A DNA stretch of 64,000 bases. It comes from Atopomonas hussainii. GTDB taxonomy: Bacteria > Pseudomonadota > Gammaproteobacteria > Pseudomonadales > Pseudomonadaceae. The notes beneath the pieces were generated by a model. The model ran no database searches. It saw only the letters and a list, made by a program, of their open reading frames with translations, and was not told the DNA's origin. The stretch covers positions 171,913 to 235,912 of the forward strand of contig NZ_FOAS01000005.1 of the NCBI RefSeq assembly GCF_900109735.1, given 5' to 3'. A program made the translations under genes and the position numbers. Below are positions 44,238 through 52,773 of this stretch, piece by piece. Within the stretch, counting starts at the first letter, position 1. Every line of letters begins with the position of its first letter.

Positions 44238-45596
44238 TCAGTGCCCAGTGCCGCAACCGCCACAGCTACCGCCAGCTTCGACGGCCAAATTGCGCGGTAT
44301 TTCGCGGCTTAACAGTCCGAGTTCTAGCTGGCTTTGCAGGTGGCTCGGTACTTCAATCGGTAGCCAAACTTTATGCCCATCGCCGGGGGCTACTTCGATG
44401 GCTTGGCCGCCTTTATTTAGCAGGCCATCCAGCTGCCAGCGCAGGCGGCCGCTGGGGGTCATCAGCTCTAAGGTGTCGCCCAAGGCGAAACGGTTTTTTA
44501 CATTGATCTGCACGCCGCGCGTGGGGGAGTAATCGAGCACTTCGCCAACAAATTGCGCCAAGTTGTTTTGCGAAGCGCCGTGTTGGTAATTCTGGTATTC
44601 GTCGTGCACGTGGCGGCGCAAGAAGCCTTCGGTGTAGCCACGGTTGGCGAGCTTTTCTAAGTCATCCATTAAGCCGCGATTAAACGGCTTGCCGGCCACC
44701 GCATCATCAATGGCTTGGCGATACACCTGCGCGGTGCGCGCCACGTAATAGTGGCTTTTGGTGCGCCCTTCGATTTTTAGCGAATGTACGCCAGCGCGGG
44801 TCAGGCGCTCGACATGGTGCACGGCGCGCAGGTCTTTGGAGTTCAAGATGTAGGTGCCGTGCTCGTCTTCTTCGATGGGCATCAGCTCGCCGGGGCGGTT
44901 CTTTTCTTCGATCACAAACAAGCCGGGGGTGGCGCGAATTTCGCCTTCGGGGCTTTCCTCACCGGGTTTGATCTCATAACCCCAGCGACAGGCATTAGTG
45001 CAGGTGCCTTGGTTGGGGTCGCGGCGATTCATATATCCCGATAGCAAACAGCGCCCAGAATAGGCAATGCACAGTGCGCCGTGCACGAAGACTTCGATCT
45101 CCATTTCTGGGCATTCGGCGCGAATGTCTTCGATTTCTTCCAGCGACAGCTCGCGCGACAGAATCACTCGGCTGATGCCTTGCTTGCCCCAAAACTTCAC
45201 CGCCGCGTAGTTGACCGCATTGGCCTGCACCGACAAGTGCAGCGGTAGCTCCGGCCACGCCTCGCGAATCAGCATGGCCACGCCGGGGTCGGAAACAATC
45301 AGTGCGTCCGGTTTCAGCTCGGCCACCGGGGCTAAGTCGCGCTGCAAGGTGCGAATCTTGCTGTTGTGCGGGGCAATGTTACAGGCCACATACAGCTGCT
45401 TATTCAGGCTACGGGCGCGCTCAAGGCCTTGGGCTAGGTGGTTGATGTCGAAGTCGTTGTTGCGTACCCGCAAGCTCCAGCGCGGCAGGCCACAGTAGAT
45501 GGCGTCGGCGCCATAGGCGTAGGCGTAGTCCATGGCTTTTAGGGTGCCGGCGGGGGATAGCAGTTCGGGGCGCACAGATGACTCCAGCATAAACAC
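44238..45596 (-). CDS. trhP: U32 peptidase-family tRNA hydroxylation protein TrhP
   Basis: About 452 residues, like E. coli YegQ, which with prephenate or oxygen makes 5-hydroxyuridine in tRNA. The U32 signature is EVFVHGALCIAYSGRCLLSGYMNRRDPNQGTCTNACRW (cysteines of a likely Fe-S/Zn site). Upstream part: ELLSPAGTLKAMDYAYAYGADAIYCG. A C-terminal CGGCGTGH adds further cysteines. The start is either the ATG at 45596 or the second ATG two codons later. A family A repeat directly follows the stop codon. Confidence 0.92.
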   Translation of the reverse strand: MFMLESSVRPELLSPAGTLKAMDYAYAYGADAIYCGLPRWSLRVRNNDFDINHLAQGLERARSLNKQLYVACNIAPHNSKIRTLQRDLAPVAELKPDALIVSDPGVAMLIREAWPELPLHLSVQANAVNYAAVKFWGKQGISRVILSRELSLEEIEDIRAECPEMEIEVFVHGALCIAYSGRCLLSGYMNRRDPNQGTCTNACRWGYEIKPGEESPEGEIRATPGLFVIEEKNRPGELMPIEEDEHGTYILNSKDLRAVHHVERLTRAGVHSLKIEGRTKSHYYVARTAQVYRQAIDDAVAGKPFNRGLMDDLEKLANRGYTEGFLRRHVHDEYQNYQHGASQNNLAQFVGEVLDYSPTRGVQINVKNRFALGDTLELMTPSGRLRWQLDGLLNKGGQAIEVAPGDGHKVWLPIEVPSHLQSQLELGLLSREIPRNLAVEAGGSCGGCGTGH

Positions 45597-45799
45597 AGCA
45601 AACGCTAACTATGCCGTGTCCCATTTAAGTGGGTATTGCTCTGCGGCAATAAAACTAAGTCGCAATGGTTATATGGGCGACGAAAACTAGCAGTGCTCTG
45701 TTGCAAGCCAAGAAATAGGCCCGTTGGTCAGGCGTGTTTAAAGCCTGCGTGGGCTTGGCCGATCACCTAGTACAGACAGCTCCACTAGGTTATGCCGTC

Positions 45800-46960
45800 A
45801 TGTTTACTTCAGCCCTTACCCCGTCGTTCGCTGGTTTTCCTGCTTTCGCCAGTCTTCCTAGCTTTGCCAATAGCCGTTTTGCGCCGCAGCAAGGCCCCGA
45901 TATTCAGCAGATTTTGCAAGATAAGTTGGCCGGTAAGCTCGGCCTTGATCCGAGCCAGTTGAACGCCCCGGCGGCGGATTTCTCCCCGGAGAAAGTCGCC
46001 GAGCGCGTGCTGGGTTTTATCAGCGAGCGTTTACAGCAAGAAGCCGCCGCCGGTGCCGACAGCAGCGTCTTGCGTCAGCGCTTAAACGAAGCGCGTCAAG
46101 GTGTGGAAGAAGGCCTGAAAGCGGCGAAAGATATCTTGAAAGACAGCGGCTTGTTTGCCGGCGAAGTGAAAGACAACTTCAAAGACACCGCCAAAGCCCT
46201 GCGCCAAGGGCTGGATGGTTTAGAGGAGCAATACGCCGGCCCCGTGCAGCGGCCTGAGCGCTCGCCACTAGCTGGCGGCGTTGCGGTGGCGGCAGAGTCC
46301 ACGCGAGTACAAGCATGGTTAGAAACCTTTAGCCTGAATGTCACCACCGCCGAAGGTGACAAGATTCAAGTGCGCTTTGCCCAAGGCGGCGCCGATGCGC
46401 AGGTTAATCGGGTCGCCGGTGTAGCTAACGGCAATGGCAGCGCGGTGAGCGCTTACAGCGGCAGCAGTTCAATCCGCTTCGGCAGCTTTGAGGCGGTGAT
46501 CGAAGGCAATATCAATGACGACGAACGCGCCGCACTGGAAAAGCTCTTCGGCCAAGTCGAAGGCATCGCGCAGAAGTTCTACAGCGGCGATGTGGAAGGC
46601 GCCTTCGACCGCGCGCTGGCGCTGAATATCGACGGCAGTCAGCTATCCAGCATGGCGCTGCGCTTAACCCAAAGCCGCATCAGCCAAGCCAGTGACAGCT
46701 ACGCCGCCGTGGCCGGCCCCAGCTCACAAGTGGCCAACGCGCCGCTGGCCGATTACGCGCAAGCGCTGCTCGGCGCGCTGGAGCAAGCACGTAGCCTCAG
46801 CGAAGAACTGTTCGGCCAGCTGGGCGAATTACTGCAAGGCGGTCTGCTGCAAGACGAGCGCTTAAGCGATGAGCAAGTGGCCAAGGGTGATTTGCTCAAC
46901 AACAGGCTGCTGGAAGGCTTACTGCCGCAATTGGCCCAATCTGAAGAGCAAGCGGCTTAA
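45800..46960 (+). CDS. DUF5610 domain protein
   Basis: 386 residues with an N-terminal low-complexity region (MFTSALTPSFAGFPAFASLP) and a DUF5610-like central part (LETFSLNVTTAEGDKIQVRFAQGG, SIRFGSFEAVIEGNINDDERAALEKLFGQVEGIAQKFYSGDVEGAF). No membrane helix. Function unknown; relatives occur next to motility or secretion genes, not seen here. Start at 45800 is chosen because AGGT precedes it; a frame from 45734 lacks support. The stop codon is immediately followed by a family B repeat. Confidence 0.75.
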   Translation: MFTSALTPSFAGFPAFASLPSFANSRFAPQQGPDIQQILQDKLAGKLGLDPSQLNAPAADFSPEKVAERVLGFISERLQQEAAAGADSSVLRQRLNEARQGVEEGLKAAKDILKDSGLFAGEVKDNFKDTAKALRQGLDGLEEQYAGPVQRPERSPLAGGVAVAAESTRVQAWLETFSLNVTTAEGDKIQVRFAQGGADAQVNRVAGVANGNGSAVSAYSGSSSIRFGSFEAVIEGNINDDERAALEKLFGQVEGIAQKFYSGDVEGAFDRALALNIDGSQLSSMALRLTQSRISQASDSYAAVAGPSSQVANAPLADYAQALLGALEQARSLSEELFGQLGELLQGGLLQDERLSDEQVAKGDLLNNRLLEGLLPQLAQSEEQAA

Positions 46961-47168
46961 CAGGCTGTGTGAAAACTACTGCACTTGGCTATGCGGCGTT
47001 AAAAACAGGCTCAAAATGCTCACAAACCCGCAGGAGCGGGTTTGAACAGCTTTAGCTGACCCGCAGGGTGGAGCACAGGATGTGCGGAGTATTTACCACT
47101 TGTAAACTGCGCTTTTCCGCATGTTTTGCCTTGCCTAGCCTGCGCTCGCGACGTTTTCACACCGCCTG
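46961..47168. repeat. MITE-like element, family B copy 2 with nested insertion
   Basis: 208 bp with terminal inverted repeats CAGGCTGTGTGAAAAC and CAGGCGGTGTGAAAAC. Outer parts match copy 1 (17730-17869) in inverse orientation. About 67 bp at 47023-47089 are absent from copy 1 and interrupt the middle; they begin with a REP-like palindrome. No clean target duplication is seen. The element begins on the base after the DUF5610 stop codon. Confidence 0.85.
47023..47044. repeat. REP-like palindrome inside family B copy 2
   Basis: CAAACCCGC and GCGGGTTTG are perfect inverted repeats around AGGA. The shape, a GC-rich stem with an AGGAGCGGG core, is like Pseudomonas REP elements. It is nested in the MITE and missing from copy 1. 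Confidence 0.7.
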
Positions 47169-47232
47169 CCGGTCGGTCAGTGGCTGAAAAATGGCGTGCT
47201 AGACTGCACGCCCTTTATTTTGGGCTGCCGTG

Positions 47233-47481
47233 ATGATCACTTGCCTGCTGTTTAGCACCGAAGACTGCCACCTCTGCGAACTGGCCGAAGCCGAGTTAAT
47301 GCCTCTGCTGGCACAGGGCTTACAGGTTGAGGTGGTGGATATCAGCGAGTCGGCCGAGCTGATCGAGCGTTACGGCGTGCGGATTCCCGTGCTGCGCTTA
47401 GAGGCCCAAGACGCCGAACTGGGCTGGCCGTTTAATAGCGAGCAGGTGGCGGCTTGGTTAAATCAACAGTTGGGCCTGTGA
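47233..47481 (+). CDS. Glutaredoxin-like protein
   Basis: 82 residues of the thioredoxin fold. The active site is CHLC near the N terminus (FSTEDCHLCELAEAELM), followed by EVVDISESAELIERYGVRIPVLRL, which carries the cis-proline of the family. This matches DUF836-type glutaredoxins. I choose the ATG at 47233, one codon after an in-frame GTG. A family A repeat begins 15 bp after its stop. Confidence 0.85.
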   Translation: MITCLLFSTEDCHLCELAEAELMPLLAQGLQVEVVDISESAELIERYGVRIPVLRLEAQDAELGWPFNSEQVAAWLNQQLGL

Positions 47482-47496
47482 CAAAAAAAGAGTCAG

Positions 47497-47638
47497 GGAG
47501 ACGCTGATTTAATCGCCGAACGCCTCAAGCACAAGGCGTACGGAGCGCAGCAATCGAGACATACCGCTTGTTAGGCGAGTGTTGCGAGCACCGCACAACG
47601 CAGTGATTGCGTCGTGCAGGCATTAAATAAGTGTTTGC
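47497..47638. repeat. MITE-like element, family A copy 2
   Basis: 142 bp. The left end GGAGACGCTGATTTAAT matches copy 1 and the IS5-family end at 63666, and the right end is an imperfect inverted copy (CAAACACTTATTTAAT on the reverse strand). Flanks are TCAG and TTAA, so no clean duplication is left. It fills the space between the glutaredoxin gene and the stop codon of queD. Confidence 0.85.
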
Positions 47639-47995
47639 TTAATCGCCGCGATACTCACAGCCACTAGTACAGGTCTCATGAATGCGCACGCGGGAAAGCT
47701 CCGGCAGTAGCGGTTTAACCTGCTGCCAAATCCACTTGGCGAGCACTTCGCTGGTGGGGTTTTCTAGGCCGGGAATCTCGTTCAAGTAGTTGTGATCTAA
47801 GCGCTCGTAGATCGGCTTGAAGATTGCCTTGATCTCGGCGAAATCACGAATCCAGCCGGTGTGCGGGTCCACATCCCCTTCGATATACAGCGCCACTTTG
47901 AACGAGTGACCGTGCAGGCGGCCGCATTTGTGCCCAGCGGGCACGTGGGGCAGCAGGTGGGCGGCTTCGAAGGTGAATTCTTTGAACAGTTCCAT
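47639..47995 (-). CDS. queD: 6-carboxy-5,6,7,8-tetrahydropterin synthase
   Basis: 118 residues of the queuosine pathway. Zinc ligands are His in AAHLLPH and HGHSF, with the conserved Cys in [12 protein letters not shown] as the catalytic candidate. Later segments [25 protein letters not shown] and the C-terminal [36 protein letters not shown] match QueD. The stop codon is exactly at the edge of a family A repeat. Confidence 0.95.
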   Translation of the reverse strand: MELFKEFTFEAAHLLPHVPAGHKCGRLHGHSFKVALYIEGDVDPHTGWIRDFAEIKAIFKPIYERLDHNYLNEIPGLENPTSEVLAKWIWQQVKPLLPELSRVRIHETCTSGCEYRGD

Positions 47996-48066
47996 GGCAC
48001 ACAGCTAAACAAACAGAAAGGCCGCGCAGTATAGCGGATGCGCAAGGCGAGGGCAGCGCCTGTCGA

Positions 48067-48891
48067 TCAGGCGTCGAGCAGCTCCTTGAGATAGCCCGCC
48101 ACACGGCGATGCAGGCGGCGGTCGCTCCAATAGCCAATGTGGCTGGCTGGCGTGTGGCGCAGCAGCCACGGGCCAACGGGCAGGGCGATGTCTTCATCCA
48201 CCACGGCGGCATAGGCTGGGCATAGCGGTTTTAGCGGGTAGCCCAGTGGGTCGGCGGGGGCGTACCAATTCAGCCAGCGGGTCTTGCTCTGGAGGCGTTC
48301 GGGCACCTGCGCGCCGGGAAAGCGAATTGGTACCACAGTGTCGTAAGCAAAAGTAAACAGCGGAATATTGCAGCCTAAGGTGATCAGCCCGGTGAGGGTT
48401 TCCATGCCCAGAAACGGGTCGTTGCTGGGGCAGTCTTTATTAAGCTTGTACTGGTCCCACAGGTAGTTGGACATCACATGCCCACCGAGTGAGTGGGTGA
48501 TCACCACCAGTGGCGTATCGGCGTTTACTCGGCTGCGCAGCGCGGTGAGGGCGGCGCGCACCCGCGCATGCACCTGCTGATAGCTGTTGCTGCTGGCGCC
48601 GGCGACTAAACGATAACCGCTGGCATCGCCTAAGAAGGTTGTCACGGTGTCGCGTAGCCAACGCCAGCGCTGCGGCGCGCCGGCAGCTTCGGTGCGCTGC
48701 ATATAGGCGCGTTCGCGTTTATCCAGCAGATCAGCCCAGTACAGGCTCTGAAACTCGATGCGTTGCGCGTCGCGGCCTAGCTGGCGGCGTAAACCGTTGA
48801 CCAGCGGACGGGCAAAGGGATGCAGGGCGTCCATGGGGTTGCCTTGTTCCTGCATGCCAATGCCGTGAATGATGGCGACGGCCAAATCCAT
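48067..48891 (-). CDS. Alpha/beta hydrolase (putative lipase or esterase)
   Basis: 274 residues without signal peptide. The nucleophile elbow is VITHSLGGHVMSN (Ser in THSLGG), and oxyanion and acid residues are in IHGIGMQEQG and ASHIGYWSD. The His-containing AVAIIHGIGMQ start is typical of a bacterial lipase-like family. The substrate is unknown. Single gene 71 bp before queD start on the same strand. Confidence 0.78.
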   Translation of the reverse strand: MDLAVAIIHGIGMQEQGNPMDALHPFARPLVNGLRRQLGRDAQRIEFQSLYWADLLDKRERAYMQRTEAAGAPQRWRWLRDTVTTFLGDASGYRLVAGASSNSYQQVHARVRAALTALRSRVNADTPLVVITHSLGGHVMSNYLWDQYKLNKDCPSNDPFLGMETLTGLITLGCNIPLFTFAYDTVVPIRFPGAQVPERLQSKTRWLNWYAPADPLGYPLKPLCPAYAAVVDEDIALPVGPWLLRHTPASHIGYWSDRRLHRRVAGYLKELLDA

Positions 48892-48939
48892 ACCCTGCGC
48901 TCCTTATTCCTAGAGGGCGCAGACTAGCGGCGGTGTGGC

Positions 48940-50025
48940 TTAGCGTAAAGGCTGCAGGCGCTCGGCCAGTTTGCCGTTGGCGACGAGTTCTAAGAATTCA
49001 TCGCCCATGCGTTGGCTTTCCGCCATGGCGTGCTGCCAATAACGGGCACGGCCGGCGTCGTCGCCTAGATAGCGGCGAAAATCGCTGCGGTCCGGCAATT
49101 TGCCGTGCGGTAGGCTGGCCAGATAGTCCTTGGAGGGCGCGAGCAGCAGCACATCCTGCAAACGGCTGTGGCTGCCATGGCGCCACGGTAGGCTCTTGTC
49201 GAACCAGCCGGGTACTACGCGATCGGTAAAGTGCGGGTACAGCACAATGCCGCCAGTTTGGTAGGGCAAGTCGAGGTGGTAGTCGAGCAAGCCGCCATCG
49301 CGGTAAGTGCCGGGGCCGGCGCCGGGAATATCTTTCACCCCGAGCATCACCAGCGGAATCGAACCCGAGGCCAGTAGCGCCGGGCGCAGGTTATCGAGGT
49401 TTAGCGCCAAGTGCTCGTTAGCAAAGGCATCGCGACCGGCCAGCGGCGGCGCTTGGCGGGGGTCGTGGGCAATCAGGCGGTCAAAGTGCTTGGCCAAGCG
49501 GCGGCGGCCTAGCAGGTTGTTGCTGATCACCGCCGCCAGCCCTAAGGCCACGCGGCCACGGCTGTCGTGCTGTAGCTGGCCGTGGGTGCGGTTGACCATC
49601 ACGTTTAGGCGGTAATGCGGGTTGCTCAGAATGTTGGCATCTTGCTCGGCCAGTAGCGCATCGAGCATATCGCGGCACAAGCGGGTGACTTCCGCCAAGC
49701 TCAAGCCTTTGGGGAAACTCATGCTGGTGTACAGCTCTGACAAGCGCTTAAGCCCGGCAATAGGGTCGGGCATGCACACGCTGGCCATCCGCCACGCGCC
49801 AATCGAGGCGCCGACCAGTGAACGCACTTGCGGCGCTTGTGGTAAAAACTCGCCAAACACGGCGAAATCCAGCCCTTGAATGCCCAGCCCTTTGGGGCCG
49901 CCAGCGGCGCCGGGAATGATATGCACATCGCTGGCTTGCAAACCGTGCTCACGCAGGCGTGCCATGGCGCGGGGGCCGGCGCGAAGGGTGAGGCTAGGTT
50001 GGCGGATGTGGATGGCGGCGGGCAT
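48940..50025 (-). CDS. Patatin-like phospholipase
   Basis: 361 residues. The glycine-rich oxyanion loop is GAAGGPKGLG (about 40-50), the nucleophile is Ser in VGASIGAWR (about 70), and the catalytic Asp is in YRDGGLLDYH (about 245), so the dyad is complete. I use the ATG at 50025 with AAGGA upstream rather than a longer frame reaching the other side of the intergenic region. It is divergent from the tandem lipase-like genes. Confidence 0.88.
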   Translation of the reverse strand: MPAAIHIRQPSLTLRAGPRAMARLREHGLQASDVHIIPGAAGGPKGLGIQGLDFAVFGEFLPQAPQVRSLVGASIGAWRMASVCMPDPIAGLKRLSELYTSMSFPKGLSLAEVTRLCRDMLDALLAEQDANILSNPHYRLNVMVNRTHGQLQHDSRGRVALGLAAVISNNLLGRRRLAKHFDRLIAHDPRQAPPLAGRDAFANEHLALNLDNLRPALLASGSIPLVMLGVKDIPGAGPGTYRDGGLLDYHLDLPYQTGGIVLYPHFTDRVVPGWFDKSLPWRHGSHSRLQDVLLLAPSKDYLASLPHGKLPDRSDFRRYLGDDAGRARYWQHAMAESQRMGDEFLELVANGKLAERLQPLR

Positions 50026-50126
50026 GGCGCAGTCCTTGGCGTAAATAGGGATGTTGGGCGGGGCGGCCATTATTGGCCAAGGCGGCAGGAGGGCCAAGCG
50101 TCATGCTCAATGCTGATGCTGGGTTA

Positions 50127-50145
50127 TTGTCTGACAATTCACCCG
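50127..50145. promoter_or_regulatory. Shared upstream box of the tandem lipase genes (copy 1)
   Basis: TTGT-CTG-ACAA is an inverted repeat followed by TTCACCCG. The same arrangement precedes the second lipase gene at 51413. It lies about 73 bp before the start codon and could be an operator or an extended promoter element. Confidence 0.5.
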
Positions 50146-50217
50146 TCTAGGTGATGTGGCGGTTACAAAACGCGGCGTAGTGTGGCGGCACAACAACAAA
50201 AAAGCGGGAGTGCCCCC

Positions 50218-51303
50218 ATGCGTTATGTACAAAAACTGCTGGTGAGTGTCGCGTTACTCGTTTTAACCCTGTCGGCTCAGGCGGCCACGGGCGTTTTCCC
50301 CAAGAGCACCTTCGATAACCTCGATTACGGCTTGTATTGGTTTGGCTTTGGCGACAGCTGGCAAAAAGCCGTGCCGGGCCAGAGCAATGCCTATTACAGC
50401 AATACCAAACCCACCATCATTTATATCCACGGTTGGCAGAACGGCGCCACCGCGCGCCAGTCGCGGGAAACCTTCAACCGTTTTGATGCCGGCGGCCCAG
50501 ACCTCGACTTGGCCAACAGCTGGCTGAACGCCGGTTATAACGTGGGCATCTTGTACTGGAACCAGTTCGCCGATGAAGGCGAAGTGAAAGACGCCGAAGC
50601 CAAGATTTGGACAGCTACCGGCCCGCGTGCCATGCGCTGGCGCAACAGTGCTGGTGTCTACAGCAATGGTCCCAGCCAATCGGCAGGCGACCTGTTGTTT
50701 GCCAGCTACCGCGATAACTTGGCCGGCTATAACGGCAGCAACATCCGCATTGCCGGTCACTCGCTGGGCAACCAGATGGCCATTGTGCTGACCAAGAAAA
50801 TCAGCGATGCCGTGACCGCCGGCACCATGAACAGCAAGCTGCTGCCTAAGCGGGTGGCCCTGCTGGATCCGTTCTACTCCAACTACGCGAAAAGCTACTT
50901 GGGCAACAAGTGGGTCGGCGAGGTATGCCGCACCTACGTGAGCGAGCTGAAAACCAAAGGCGTGGTCTTTGAGGCCTACCGCAGCTCGGCAGTGACCAGC
51001 ACCATCTTTGTTGGCGATGCCAATACCAACCTGATGAAGATGACCGCCTACACCGAGCTAAAGCCGCAGTACTTCACCACCGCGCAACAAACCGAGAAGC
51101 ACAACGCAGCGGTTTGGCACTACCTGTGGTCGTTCAGCTTTAATGCTCCGGCAATTACTGGCAGCAGCTTGCTGGGCCTGTCGGCGAAAACCACCGACAC
51201 CCGGACTAACGAGCTAATGAACGGCACGCAGAAGCTGGTACACAACCTGGGCGTCAACACTAAAGAGCCGTCGGATGACACCTTTACCCTGCAAAACCGC
51301 TAA
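50218..51303 (+). CDS. Secreted lipase-like alpha/beta hydrolase, copy 1
   Basis: 361 residues. Signal peptide MRYVQKLLVSVALLVLTLSAQA with cleavage before ATGVFPK. Family features: IYIHGWQNGATARQSRETFN oxyanion region, nucleophile Ser in IAGHSLGNQMAIV (about 182), Asp in VALLDPFYSN and a later His. It resembles secreted triacylglycerol lipase-like proteins with pancreatic-lipase-type IHGWQNG. The gene at 51499 is a same-length paralogue. ATG at 50218 follows GGGAG. Terminator at 51347. Confidence 0.85.
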   Translation: MRYVQKLLVSVALLVLTLSAQAATGVFPKSTFDNLDYGLYWFGFGDSWQKAVPGQSNAYYSNTKPTIIYIHGWQNGATARQSRETFNRFDAGGPDLDLANSWLNAGYNVGILYWNQFADEGEVKDAEAKIWTATGPRAMRWRNSAGVYSNGPSQSAGDLLFASYRDNLAGYNGSNIRIAGHSLGNQMAIVLTKKISDAVTAGTMNSKLLPKRVALLDPFYSNYAKSYLGNKWVGEVCRTYVSELKTKGVVFEAYRSSAVTSTIFVGDANTNLMKMTAYTELKPQYFTTAQQTEKHNAAVWHYLWSFSFNAPAITGSSLLGLSAKTTDTRTNELMNGTQKLVHNLGVNTKEPSDDTFTLQNR

Positions 51304-51346
51304 GCGTTTCTGCCGCGCTATGCTCGGCTAAGTCTCATGTTTTGCC

Positions 51347-51385
51347 GCAAAAAGCCAGTGCTATGCGCTGGCTTTTTGCTTTTTA
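51347..51385 (+). terminator. Terminator after lipase copy 1
   Basis: GCAAAAAGCCAG pairs perfectly with CTGGCTTTTTGC (12 bp), loop TGCTATGCG, followed by TTTTTAAT. Confidence 0.92.
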
Positions 51386-51412
51386 ATCAATGGGTTAAAT
51401 GGATTTTTAGGA

Positions 51413-51431
51413 TTGTCGAACAATTCACCCG
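51413..51431. promoter_or_regulatory. Shared upstream box of the tandem lipase genes (copy 2)
   Basis: TTGT-CGA-ACAA followed by TTCACCCG repeats the box at 50127-50145, and the next bases (TTTGGGGGAT against TCTAGGTGAT) are partly alike. It lies about 68 bp before the start codon. Confidence 0.5.
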
Positions 51432-51498
51432 TTTGGGGGATTTGGCCTGTGTCAGCAGGGGGCTAGGGTAGACACACAATAAAAAACGGGAGAGCCCC

Positions 51499-52584
51499 AT
51501 GCGTTATTTAAACCAACTGCTGGCGAGCGTCGCTTTATTGCTAGTGGCCTTGAGTGCTCAGGCCGCCACTGGTGTATTCCCCAAGAGTACTTTCGATAAT
51601 TTGGATTACGGCCTGTATTGGTTCGGCTACGGCGACAGCTGGCAGAAAGCCGTGCCGGGGCAAAGCAATGCCTACTACAACACCAGCAAGCCGACCATTC
51701 TGTATGTGCACGGCTGGCAGAATGGCGCTACCGCGCGCCAGTCGCGGGAAACCTTTAACCGCAAAGATGCCGGCGGCCCAGACCTGGACTTGGCCAACAG
51801 TTGGCTGAATGCCGGCTATAACGTCGGCATCCTGTACTGGAACCAGTTCGCCGATGAAGGCGAAGTGAAAGACGCCGAAGCGAAGATCTGGACGGCTTCC
51901 GGCCCCAAAGCCATGCGCTGGCGTAACAGTGCCGGTAACTACAGCAATGGCCCGAGCAAATCAGCCGCTGACCTGCTGTTTGACAGCTACAAGGCCAACT
52001 TGGCCGGCTATACCGGCAGCAATATCCGCATTGCTGGCCATTCGCTGGGTAATCAGATGGCCATTGTGCTGACCAAGAAGATCAGCGATGCGGTGAACGC
52101 CGGCACCGTGAGCAGCAAGCTGCTGCCCAAGCGCGTGGCGCTGCTGGACCCGTTCTACTCCAACTGGGGCAAAAGCTACTTGGGCAATAAGTGGGTGGGC
52201 GAGGTATGCCGCACTTATGTCAGCGAGCTGAAAACAAAAGGCGTGATCTTCGAGGCCTACCGCACCTCGGCAGCCACTAGCACTGTGTTTGTGGGCGATG
52301 CCAACACCGGTTTGCTGAAAATGACCGCCTTCACCGAGCTTAAGCCGTGGTACTTCCAATCGTGGCAGCAGGCGGAAAAGCACAATGCAGCGGTGTGGCA
52401 CTACCTGTGGTCGCACAGCTTCAATGCCCCGGCGATCAGCGGCAGCAGCTTGTTGGGCGCTTCGGCCAAAACCAGCGACAGCCGCATTAAAGACTTAATG
52501 AACGGCACGCAGAAACTGGTGCACGACTTAGGCGCGTATTCCAAAGAGCCGTCGGACGACACCTTTAAGCTGCAAAACCGTTGA
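51499..52584 (+). CDS. Secreted lipase-like alpha/beta hydrolase, copy 2
   Basis: 361 residues, a paralogue of the gene at 50218 with the same length and most of the sequence identical (signal peptide MRYLNQLLASVALLLVALSAQA, LYVHGWQNGATARQSRETFN, Ser in IAGHSLGNQMAIV, VALLDPFYSN). Differences concentrate near 50 and 330, for example TAFTELKPWYFQSWQQAEKH instead of TAYTELKPQYFTTAQQTEKH, so substrate preference may differ. It has its own upstream box and a terminator at 52701, so the two are separately transcribed. Confidence 0.85.
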   Translation: MRYLNQLLASVALLLVALSAQAATGVFPKSTFDNLDYGLYWFGYGDSWQKAVPGQSNAYYNTSKPTILYVHGWQNGATARQSRETFNRKDAGGPDLDLANSWLNAGYNVGILYWNQFADEGEVKDAEAKIWTASGPKAMRWRNSAGNYSNGPSKSAADLLFDSYKANLAGYTGSNIRIAGHSLGNQMAIVLTKKISDAVNAGTVSSKLLPKRVALLDPFYSNWGKSYLGNKWVGEVCRTYVSELKTKGVIFEAYRTSAATSTVFVGDANTGLLKMTAFTELKPWYFQSWQQAEKHNAAVWHYLWSHSFNAPAISGSSLLGASAKTSDSRIKDLMNGTQKLVHDLGAYSKEPSDDTFKLQNR

Positions 52585-52700
52585 TATTCGGCAGTCACTG
52601 CTGGCAAAGACTCGTTGCTGCACGGATGCAGAGGGTGAGAGGGGTCATCAAAGCGTCACACAGATGATGTAGCTTACATAACGCAATATCCCCCCGCTTT

Positions 52701-52730
52701 ACCGACGCCTAGGCGTCGGTTTTTCTTTTT
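52701..52730 (+). terminator. Terminator after lipase copy 2
   Basis: ACCGACGC and GCGTCGGT form a stem with loop CTAG, followed by TTTTCTTTTT. Confidence 0.9.
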
Positions 52731-52773
52731 GGGGTTGCCCTGTTAGGTTGCCTTGATTAACGCGCGCAGTCGT

